A stretch of DNA of 64,000 bases from a virus, in the IMG/VR virus record IMGVR_UViG_3300010883_024574, positions 1 through 64,000 of that record. One strand, given 5' to 3'. Shown piece after piece: positions 57,331 through 64,000 of the stretch. The notes under the pieces are model-generated. The model was not told where the DNA came from. It saw only the letters and a list, made by a program, of their open reading frames with translations, and made no database searches. Numbering within the stretch: the stretch's first letter is position 1; each line of letters opens with the position of its first letter. The position numbers and the translations under genes are program-made.

Positions 57331-59432
57331 TACCAACTAAGCTTAAGATGAATAATTTCTTTTCTCATAAGGATAGTGAAGTAGATTTTTCAAAGTTTGA
57401 TTCAGCCCTCCTTATAGGAAATACAGAAGGCGATTACAGAAAGTCAAATGGTTCTGGTAAGAGCGCAATCTTTGAAGGCATTTTGTGGTGCTTATTTAAC
57501 AGATCTAGAGTTGCTATGATGGATGATATAATAAGATGGGGAGAGGCCACTTGCGCTGTTGAGCTAGAGTTTAACCATGGAGACTCAGTTTATATGGTCA
57601 AAAGAACTCGCAACAGAATCAACTCAACATCAGTGGTTGAATTTTTCGCTTTAGACAAAGCCGGTGACTGGCAGGATATATCTTGCTCTACCTCTGGAGA
57701 TACAAACGAAAAGATAGAATCAACTATAAAGTTAGATAATAAAACTTTTATAAATTCAGTTTATTTTAGGCAGAATGATATATCTGAGTTTGCAGAGTCA
57801 GAGCCGTCTAAGAAAAAAGAAATACTAAAATCCATAGTAGACATATCTCGCTGGGACGATTATGAGAAGTCATCCAAGAAAAAGGCTAGAGATTTAAATA
57901 TGGAATGTAAAATTTTAAAGAAATCTGTAGAAGAGTATGACTCTGTAGTTGAAAGGTTGAGCGAGGCGAAGGTTGACATAAAAGAGTCTAGACTTAAATC
58001 AAGAGCCCTTGTTTCGCAGAAAGAAACTTTATTTACTCAGATAGATTCTTTGAATAAAAAATATATAGTTATAAAAAAGTCATTAGATACAGATGCATAT
58101 GATAAAGTTATTGATCAAATAAAGTTATTAAAGAAGGATAAGGCAGGGTGCGAAGAGAAGATAAAGCTATCCTCAGAAGCTATAGACGAACATAAGGAGG
58201 AGAAGGATAAGATAGGCAAAAAGATTGAGTCATTTGTTCATAAGATTAAAGACAGAGAGACAATAGAGGTTCCAGATGGAAAGACCGAAGATCTTAGGAC
58301 ACAGCTTATGCACTTTAAATCAACAAAGGCTTCTTCAGAAGAGTTGTCTGAAACTTTAAAGGGAATGAACATCTCTTCTGATGAATGCTATATTTGTAAT
58401 CAATCAATTGATAATAAACTCTTTAAAAGATTAAAGGGTGAGCATGATAATAAAGTTGCTTACTATGCCTCCCAAGTAAGTGGTGCAAATAAAGAGGTTT
58501 TATTATTAGAGAAAGAAATAAATAAGTGGATATCTATAAAAAAAGATAATGATGATTTAAGCATTTTTAATTTAAATATTAAATCGTTAACATACAAGTT
58601 AGATTTAATCACATCTTCGACAAAAGAATCAGAAGATTTGCTTGATCAGGCGAAAACTTCCCTTAAAGATGTTGAATTTAAATTAAAAACAAATATAGAT
58701 ATATTAGAATCTATTAAGAATGAAGATTTTCAGTCTTTAAGAAGAAAGATAAAAGGATTTGTAGAAGAGAAGGATGATGTTGTTAGGCGCGTGTCAGAGG
58801 AGGATAAAAGGATCGGAAGATTAATTGAACGAGTATCTCTGTTAGAAGAGCAGGAGACAAAGATGAGAGCTAATAAGAAATCTGTATCTAAAAAGCTCGA
58901 AAAAGCATCCCTATTCGACAAGTTATCGAAAATATTCGGGAAAGGTGGAATACAAACTATTCTTCTGGACAGCGTAATTGAGGATCTTGAAAAATCAGCA
59001 AACAATATTCTCGTATCAATCTGTAATGAACCAGCAGTTATTGTTTTGGAGACCCAAAGGTTGGGAGCTGACGGATCTTCTATTATTGAAACATTAGATC
59101 TGAAGGTTAGAAAAGACGGGCATGTGCAAAACTTCAAATCTCTTAGTGGAGGAGAAAAGTTCAGAATATCATTAGCTCTTAGAATTGCCTTAAGCGATAT
59201 CTCCAGCAGGTACGGCGGGTCGTCTTTAGAATTTTTGCTTATGGACGAAGTAAACTCCCCGTTAGACAGGTTTGGGGTAGAGACATTGTTTGTAAATGTA
59301 ATTAAATCATTAGAAGATAGATATAAGATATTGGTCATCACACATGATGAGTCTTTAAAAGAGAAGTTTGATAATGTAATAAATATTACAAAGATAAACG
59401 GAGAGAGTGAGCTTGAGTTTACTACTAGATAG
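57327..59432 (+). CDS. SbcC/Rad50-like ATPase subunit (T4 gp46 type), 701 aa
   Basis: ABC-type SMC-like ATPase: Walker A SNGSGKSA near residue 40, two long coiled-coil arms, zinc hook ECYICNQSID near 352-361 and the C-terminal signature LSGGEKFRISLALRIA with Walker B FLLMDEVNSPLD. Dimerises through the CxxC hook and tethers DNA ends for the SbcD-like nuclease. A large antisense frame at 58730-59341 is a shadow of this gene. Confidence 0.95.
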   Translation: MIPTKLKMNNFFSHKDSEVDFSKFDSALLIGNTEGDYRKSNGSGKSAIFEGILWCLFNRSRVAMMDDIIRWGEATCAVELEFNHGDSVYMVKRTRNRINSTSVVEFFALDKAGDWQDISCSTSGDTNEKIESTIKLDNKTFINSVYFRQNDISEFAESEPSKKKEILKSIVDISRWDDYEKSSKKKARDLNMECKILKKSVEEYDSVVERLSEAKVDIKESRLKSRALVSQKETLFTQIDSLNKKYIVIKKSLDTDAYDKVIDQIKLLKKDKAGCEEKIKLSSEAIDEHKEEKDKIGKKIESFVHKIKDRETIEVPDGKTEDLRTQLMHFKSTKASSEELSETLKGMNISSDECYICNQSIDNKLFKRLKGEHDNKVAYYASQVSGANKEVLLLEKEINKWISIKKDNDDLSIFNLNIKSLTYKLDLITSSTKESEDLLDQAKTSLKDVEFKLKTNIDILESIKNEDFQSLRRKIKGFVEEKDDVVRRVSEEDKRIGRLIERVSLLEEQETKMRANKKSVSKKLEKASLFDKLSKIFGKGGIQTILLDSVIEDLEKSANNILVSICNEPAVIVLETQRLGADGSSIIETLDLKVRKDGHVQNFKSLSGGEKFRISLALRIALSDISSRYGGSSLEFLLMDEVNSPLDRFGVETLFVNVIKSLEDRYKILVITHDESLKEKFDNVINITKINGESELEFTTR

Positions 59433-59467
59433 TATGCTAATTTTATTAAATAAGCTGCGAGGTAAAT

Positions 59468-60346
59468 ATGATTGTTTTAACTTTAGAGGAAAGCGGAGAA
59501 GAGTATATATCTGGATTTCCAAAATATATAACATTTTCATCCAATAAGCCTTCTACGATTTATTACACATTAGACGGCTCAACCCCTGATGAGGACTCTG
59601 TAATTGCAGTTGGAAATGTATATTTACCAACCAGTGGTTCTTCTGTAACGATCAAGGCAATTGCTATATCCTCTGATGACTCATCCTCTGTCCTTGACGC
59701 AGAATACAGCACAGACTCAACAAACTTAGATAGACCACGACACATCGGGAGCGAAGGTATTGTGTTGGTTCCATATGGCGCAGACATAGTTGACAGTATG
59801 TCTATGAACTTAGATGGGGATGCCACTCAAGAGACTTCTATTGATTTTTCTGATTTAGAGATAAAAGCCTCCAGAGTAGACTCTGGAGGGGTAATGCTAG
59901 ACCCTCAAAAGACATCTGTATCCTTTGTTAACTTTGCTAAAAAAGCGCCTCAAAATACAGAGCCTATTCAGTCAACCCCTAATAATAATTCTGAATTTGA
60001 TCCTTCTGCAAAGTTTATTATAATCGACGGCTCTACCGATGAGGCTTTTGAAAATCAGGTTGTCAAAATAGTTAATCGGCCCTATAATACTTTTGACCCA
60101 GTTAGTAAATTTTATAACGAAAGGCTTGGGGAAAAAGAGCCGATTATAACCGGCAACTATGTGAGAAGTTTCTGGGCTCCAGACAAGGGCTTGTGGATTT
60201 CTTATTATTGGGAAAGCCTGGAGTCTAGGTGGATAAAGTCAGTTCAAAAAATAGACAAGAAGGTTCTAAGCATAGGGTCTAGCGCTACAGGTAATCGCTT
60301 TGTCTTTAGATGGATCCAAGACAGAGCGTTAAGTCAGCTATTTTAA
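59468..60346 (+). CDS. Probable virion protein with CHB_HEX-like domain, 292 aa
   Basis: The N-terminal segment YITFSSNKPSTIYYTLDGST, PDEDS is the beta-hexosaminidase C-terminal (CHB_HEX) signature 'i.yTlDGs.P', a small Ig-like carbohydrate or spacer domain frequent in phage baseplate and fibre proteins. The remaining 220 residues are beta-rich with Trp/Tyr (FWAPDKGLWISYYWESLESR). Placed between recombination and nuclease genes, so its structural role is inferred from domain type. GCGAGGTAAAT precedes the ATG. Confidence 0.7.
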   Translation: MIVLTLEESGEEYISGFPKYITFSSNKPSTIYYTLDGSTPDEDSVIAVGNVYLPTSGSSVTIKAIAISSDDSSSVLDAEYSTDSTNLDRPRHIGSEGIVLVPYGADIVDSMSMNLDGDATQETSIDFSDLEIKASRVDSGGVMLDPQKTSVSFVNFAKKAPQNTEPIQSTPNNNSEFDPSAKFIIIDGSTDEAFENQVVKIVNRPYNTFDPVSKFYNERLGEKEPIITGNYVRSFWAPDKGLWISYYWESLESRWIKSVQKIDKKVLSIGSSATGNRFVFRWIQDRALSQLF

Positions 60347-60367
60347 TACCGTCCTAAGGAGTTTGTT

Positions 60368-61132
60368 TTGTTAAAATTATCAGTGTCATCAATGGATACC
60401 TACGCAAAGTGTCCGAAAAAATATCATTATAGGTACATAGAAAAGCCTGATGTTCCCAAGAATAAATGGGGATTTACAGAGTTTGGGTCTTGTGCCCATT
60501 TGGTTTTAGAGCTTTTTCACAAAGAGCTATTATCCAAAAATATTCAAGAAAATCAATATTCAATCTTGATGAAAGAGTGCTTTAAAAAGTCCGTTAAGAA
60601 ATTTGATATTCAATCTTTAGAAGAACCCGTATGGACTCCCAACGGAGATGTGCCGGGGCTTCTTTGTCTGAGGGACATAATGCAAGTCTATTTGGACAAG
60701 ATTAGATCGGATGGCGTGCCGGAAGTTATAGGCGTCGAGCTGCCATTTAACTTTAAAATAAACAAAGATACGTTAGTCAGAGGATTCATAGATCGGGTAG
60801 ATAGGGTGGGTCCAAAAGAATATAGAGTTGTTGATTACAAGACGAGCAAGAATGCAAAATACTTAACAGAGTTTCAGTTGCTTGTATATTCCGAGGCCTT
60901 AAGAAGAGTATATAAGGATGCAGAAATTATTCATGGGTCATATATAATGTTGAAGCATGACTGTAAGTCTTATGACTATACTTTTAGATTAAATGATTTA
61001 GATAATTGTAAAAAATTAATTACTAAAAAAGCAGGCTTTATTGATTCGGACGCAACATGGGTCAAGAAGCCATCAATACTTTGCAGGTGGTGCGACTATA
61101 AACCAATATGCCAAGATGCTTGGGCAGAATAG
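60368..61132 (+). CDS. RecB/Cas4-type PD-(D/E)XK nuclease with Fe-S Cys set, 254 aa
   Basis: N-terminal SSMDTYAKCPKKYHYRYIEK with a ligand Cys, EFGSCAHLVLELFH, then the nuclease core VRGFIDRVDRVG and YRVVDYKTSK (D-x-K). Cys triad at the end, ILCRWCDYKPICQ, completes the four Cys typical of Cas4/AddB 4Fe-4S nucleases. Would resect 5' or 3' ends alongside SbcCD; the phage HesB protein could supply its cluster. No cas1/cas2 genes or CRISPR array nearby, so not a CRISPR component. TTG start with AAGGAG. Confidence 0.9.
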   Translation: MLKLSVSSMDTYAKCPKKYHYRYIEKPDVPKNKWGFTEFGSCAHLVLELFHKELLSKNIQENQYSILMKECFKKSVKKFDIQSLEEPVWTPNGDVPGLLCLRDIMQVYLDKIRSDGVPEVIGVELPFNFKINKDTLVRGFIDRVDRVGPKEYRVVDYKTSKNAKYLTEFQLLVYSEALRRVYKDAEIIHGSYIMLKHDCKSYDYTFRLNDLDNCKKLITKKAGFIDSDATWVKKPSILCRWCDYKPICQDAWAE

Positions 61133-61141
61133 GGGATGATA

Positions 61142-61948
61142 ATGAAAGATAATTTTGAAGGCATTGTTAAAATGTATGATGAAGAAGTTTACATAAGTAA
61201 GCAAACGAAAGAGGGATACACCAGGGTTCTTCAGAGGATTGATCCACTCTTATGCAAGTGGGCGTCAAAGACTTATATGCCAGGATATAACTTTGAGGAT
61301 ATAAAGCAGGAACTGTCATTGATAATCATAGAAGGGGTTAATGCTTTTGATCCGAACAAGCAGGTTAAGCTTAGCACCTTCTTGCATACTCACCTTAGAA
61401 ACAAATTAGTTTCAAAAATAAAAAGTGTTAATAAGTTATCAAATGATGCTTATAGCTTATATGAAAAAGTAGAGGCAGAAATTTGTGAGTGCGGAGGGCT
61501 TGTTTCTTTTTCTAAAACAAGATGCCTAGAAACTGATAACCTTATTACGAGATATCGCTGTGAATCATGTGATAAAGAATATAAGCCAAACTATAGAAAA
61601 TCAAGAGAAGAACTTGTCTTTAGTTCTATGCCGAAAAAGGACCCAAGGAGTGGCGAGGAGTATGCTGAGTTTGAACACTGCTTATCAGATTCTGATAACA
61701 TCTATTCTGATAATAGATCGCCATATGAAAGAGTTGACTTAGAACTTGCAATAGAAAAACTAGCAGAAATAATTGATAGTAAGACATATATAATATTAAG
61801 AATGGTGTGCCTTGAGGGTCACTCTATAAAAGATGCCGCGAAAGAGGTTGGTCTCACTGGATGGGCGGCAAGTATGAGGCTTAAGAAGCTTGAAAGATAT
61901 AAAATAATAAATGATTTATTATCTGACTTTATAAATAAAAATGAATGA
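61142..61948 (+). CDS. Sigma70-family factor (late-type) with inserted zinc ribbon, 268 aa
   Basis: Region 2: WASKTYMPGYNFEDIKQELS, then VKLSTFLHTHLRNKLVSKIK (core binding and -10 recognition). Region 4: SKTYIILRMVCLEGHSIKDA, AKEVGLTGWAASMRLKKLE (helix-turn-helix). Between them, about residues 113-145, lies a Cys cluster ECGG...TRC...YRCESCDKEY resembling a zinc ribbon, unusual for sigma factors. Position after gp47/gp46-like genes matches T4 gp55, so late transcription is the likely role. ATG 61142 has GGGG at 6-base spacing; ATG 61136 does not. Confidence 0.82.
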   Translation: MKDNFEGIVKMYDEEVYISKQTKEGYTRVLQRIDPLLCKWASKTYMPGYNFEDIKQELSLIIIEGVNAFDPNKQVKLSTFLHTHLRNKLVSKIKSVNKLSNDAYSLYEKVEAEICECGGLVSFSKTRCLETDNLITRYRCESCDKEYKPNYRKSREELVFSSMPKKDPRSGEEYAEFEHCLSDSDNIYSDNRSPYERVDLELAIEKLAEIIDSKTYIILRMVCLEGHSIKDAAKEVGLTGWAASMRLKKLERYKIINDLLSDFINKNE

Positions 61949-63296
61949 TAATTTTTTAAAATATATTAAAAATGAAAAAGATATTTCTAGATATAAAGTT
62001 TCTGTTTTAGAAAAAAGACCTAACAAGAGTTACACTCATAGGCTCATTTCTATTGAGAAAGATTTTTTAGAATACCCCTTTGAGAAACTTGAGTATAAGA
62101 GTATTGAGAATCTTAAAAATGCTGTATCTTTATTTAAAATAGACAGAAGACAGTTTGAAAAAAGGTTTGCTAAAAATATTGTTTCGAAAACAATAACAGT
62201 ATCTAATCAACAAGCTGGGATTTTAAAAAGAAAGATAAAATATTATGAAGATTTATATATACATCTTTTAGATGTTAAAATAAAAGAAGTTAATTTGTTA
62301 CAAGATGATTATATAAAGTCTAAATTAAAAAAGATAAGCCAGAAGGAGATGCCTATAGGTCTAGACACCTTATCTCAGATAGAGGGCGTCCACCTCTCAA
62401 AGAAGAGGGCGAGAATTCAGATCTTAACATATTGTTTATCTAGATTTATTTTTAATGAAATAAAGATTATTAAAAATGGTATTGATTTTGAAAATGTTTC
62501 TTTTGAAGCATATGAGGGTGCAAGAAGATGTTTAGATGATCTCTTTGCAGATGTTAGGTTCAAGCTTTTTAAGCATTATAATGATGGAATAAATGAAGTC
62601 CCCCTTCTAGTAAACGGAACCTTGGGTCATAATAATTTTGTTCATACAGTTTATCCGTTATCAAACTTGATAGACAGGTATCCAGAGGATTATTGCGTCA
62701 AAAGGTTGTTGCAACAAAATAAAAGTTTTTTTAAAAAGAATAATTCTCCAATAAATAAAAAGTTTGTCAAAAGAGGTCTGGGAATAATCACCCCAATGGA
62801 GAGGACTGGTAACGAGTCTATAGAGTTATTGTATTTAGATCTATGGACAAAAAATGGAATATCAATAAGCAACATTATGGAGAAAGAATTTTTTAATTAT
62901 AATTTAAATGGAAAATATTATAAAACAATTTCAACAAAGCCAGTATGGATGCTTAATCAAAATATTGATAATAAATTCTTACTAAGAGAAGTTTTATCTC
63001 TTTTGGAAATTAGCGATCTTTCGCTTACTGATGAGGTTGATTTTTCAAATATAGATGTTTTAAAAAGTATAAACAATATAGATAAAGGAAATATTCTTAT
63101 TTGCCCTGAATCAAGTAAGATTTTTATTTCAACAACTAGATCTGAATCTGAACATATAAAAGAATCTTATAGGTGGATAGAGTTAGTCATAAATAAAATA
63201 AAAAATGATTATAAGGATATTTTTGATCCTATTACTTTAAAAGATAAAGAAAGAGAATATAGGATAAATAAGACTAGGAATAACAAGGAACAATAG
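61941..63296 (+). CDS. Hypothetical Lys-rich protein, 451 aa
   Basis: Not recognised. Charged and helical throughout, with many Lys/Asn/Ile codons (more A+T-rich than its neighbours); segments such as LSQIEGVHLSKKRARIQILT and HNNFVHTVYPLSNLIDRYPE suggest folded domains. No zinc, NTPase or nuclease motif seen. It overlaps the sigma factor by 8 bases, so co-expression is expected; a transcription-linked role is a guess. Confidence 0.65.
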   Translation: MNDNFLKYIKNEKDISRYKVSVLEKRPNKSYTHRLISIEKDFLEYPFEKLEYKSIENLKNAVSLFKIDRRQFEKRFAKNIVSKTITVSNQQAGILKRKIKYYEDLYIHLLDVKIKEVNLLQDDYIKSKLKKISQKEMPIGLDTLSQIEGVHLSKKRARIQILTYCLSRFIFNEIKIIKNGIDFENVSFEAYEGARRCLDDLFADVRFKLFKHYNDGINEVPLLVNGTLGHNNFVHTVYPLSNLIDRYPEDYCVKRLLQQNKSFFKKNNSPINKKFVKRGLGIITPMERTGNESIELLYLDLWTKNGISISNIMEKEFFNYNLNGKYYKTISTKPVWMLNQNIDNKFLLREVLSLLEISDLSLTDEVDFSNIDVLKSINNIDKGNILICPESSKIFISTTRSESEHIKESYRWIELVINKIKNDYKDIFDPITLKDKEREYRINKTRNNKEQ

Positions 63297-63300
63297 GTTT

Positions 63301-64000
63301 ATGGACATTAATAAAATTCATGAAATCAAAAAGGGTTTAGGTATAGAGGACGCTCAGTTAGATGACTTTTCTGTCGCGCTGGGGGGTTTGCATTCTAATT
63401 TAAATTCTGCAATAGAGATAGCCTCATCTATACTTAGCGGCAGAGAAGAGAGTCAGTTTGAGGAGAGCTATGAGGATGAAGGCGGCGAAGACCAGGCTCA
63501 ACCCGAATTGGACTTCTCTTTTTACGGGGAATCATTCGATAAAAATGATGATCAGGGCGATGGGCCTGTTGCAGAAGATATTACAGAGAAGACAGACGAA
63601 TCTCGAATTGACGAATTGACGGCCTCTTTGAAAAAAGTATTTGAGTCTGGTGGATTAGTTGCTGTGGACAGAAAGCTTGAAGAGTCAATTGGAGAGTTAA
63701 GGTTAAACCTGGAAAGTCTTAGCCCTTTTCGCGAGAATGTAGAATACTTCGTTAGAGAATATGGCTTTACAGAGTTTATTCAAAGTAAGTTTTTAAACAT
63801 ATCTTCTAGCCTGTCAGGAGAGGAGGCCCCTCCCACAGGAGTGCCTGAAGATGAATCTTTAAATATTCCGCCAGTATCTGGGCCTATAAAGAGAAAGCCG
63901 TTTCGCATTTTAGATAAGCTCAACTTGAGTCAAAATATTTATAATAATATGAATATAGAGCAGGCCTTTTTTGAGGCAGAAAATACTGAATCAACTTACT
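63301..64000 (+). CDS. Acidic protein, partial (233 codons to window end)
   Basis: Opens at ATG 63301, four bases after the previous stop, and stays open to the end of the window. N-terminal helix (IHEIKKGLGIEDAQLDDFSV), a very acidic disordered stretch (EESYEDEGGEDQAQPELDF), then helical segments (IDELTASLKKVFESGGLVAV; FVREYGFTEFIQSKFLNISS). No recognisable domain in the visible part. The mix of disorder and coiled coil resembles virion or scaffold proteins, but the missing C-terminus prevents a call. Confidence 0.7.
   Translation, partial: MDINKIHEIKKGLGIEDAQLDDFSVALGGLHSNLNSAIEIASSILSGREESQFEESYEDEGGEDQAQPELDFSFYGESFDKNDDQGDGPVAEDITEKTDESRIDELTASLKKVFESGGLVAVDRKLEESIGELRLNLESLSPFRENVEYFVREYGFTEFIQSKFLNISSSLSGEEAPPTGVPEDESLNIPPVSGPIKRKPFRILDKLNLSQNIYNNMNIEQAFFEAENTESTY

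Noticed and set aside
58730-59341. Minus-strand 203-residue frame
   Set aside because: Lies wholly inside the SbcC-like gene, whose motifs are clear; low-complexity Ser-rich translation typical of an antisense shadow.
60368-61132. Cas4 of a CRISPR system
   Set aside because: Similar nuclease and Cys set, but no cas1/cas2 genes or repeats; stand-alone Cas4/RecB-type nucleases are common in large phages.

Overview
This window looks like an internal stretch of a large, lytic, tailed-phage (Caudoviricetes) genome. It is densely packed (about 85 genes, with start/stop overlaps or short gaps throughout), A+T-rich, and almost entirely transcribed left to right; only two genes are on the minus strand. 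It combines T4-type replication and transcription genes (SbcD/SbcC-like gp47/gp46 pair, late-type sigma factor, flap endonuclease, ThyX, dCMP deaminase), giant fibre genes and a large cargo of host-like metabolic and chaperone genes (GroEL, Hsp20, glutamine synthetase, asparagine synthetase, PurA, IMPDH/GMP-reductase family protein, TilS, HesB/IscA). Good Shine-Dalgarno sites (GGAG/AGGAG) point to a host that uses canonical SD initiation, more likely a proteobacterium-like host than a Bacteroidetes. No terminase, portal, major capsid, polymerase or integrase was recognised here, so the genome extends well beyond both ends.

Layout. 1-3.0 kb: small unknown genes, one AbrB-like protein, one Cys-rich protein and a lipoprotein. 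3.0-10.9 kb: a metabolic island with a HEAT-like protein, a nucleotidyltransferase-fold protein, a small peptide with a double-glycine-type leader, an R2/ferritin-like diiron protein, an A-type Fe-S carrier, dCMP deaminase, a minimal SET-domain protein, asparagine synthetase, a CYTH-domain protein and small unknowns. 10.9-18.2 kb: membrane or secreted small proteins, TilS, tRNA-Leu(UAA), FEN-type exonuclease, type II glutamine synthetase and SpoU-type RNA methyltransferase. 18.2-24.4 kb: a minus-strand membrane protein, a metallophosphoesterase, GroEL and a HEAT-like paralog. 24.4-32.6 kb: four long probable virion or morphogenesis proteins, including a zincin protease fused to a helical-hairpin module and an Ala/Asp/Pro/Asn repeat protein. 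32.7-45.5 kb: PurA, DHH phosphoesterase, two more HEAT-like paralogs, a secreted zincin, the IMPDH/GMPR protein, a MoxR-type AAA+ ATPase with a VWA/metallopeptidase partner, an M16 peptidase, ThyX, Hsp20, KH protein, HNH-like protein and HU. 45.5-53.7 kb: two huge fibre proteins sharing an N-terminal attachment domain. 53.7-64 kb: FtsK-type translocase, primase-type zinc finger, SbcD/SbcC, a CHB_HEX-like structural protein, a RecB/Cas4-type Fe-S nuclease, a sigma factor with an inserted zinc ribbon, and unknowns.

How it may work together. dCMP deaminase plus ThyX would turn cytosine deoxynucleotides into dTMP. If the IMPDH-family enzyme is a GMP reductase, it plus PurA would turn GMP into adenylosuccinate. 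Together these look like a G/C-to-A/T precursor conversion set for an A+T-rich genome. Glutamine synthetase and asparagine synthetase concern amide nitrogen. SbcCD, FEN, the RecB-like nuclease and the FtsK-like motor form a DNA processing block, followed by a late-type sigma factor. Chaperones and four zinc-peptidase-like proteins suggest heavy investment in protein folding and processing. The most unusual items are the GG-leader peptide beside a diiron enzyme, a SET protein of about viral vSET size in a phage that also encodes HU, a helical-hairpin module recurring in at least five proteins (twice at nested in-frame starts), a dispersed family of HEAT-like proteins with a shared C-terminal signature, and a repeated intergenic T-tract/CATCGAATAC motif.
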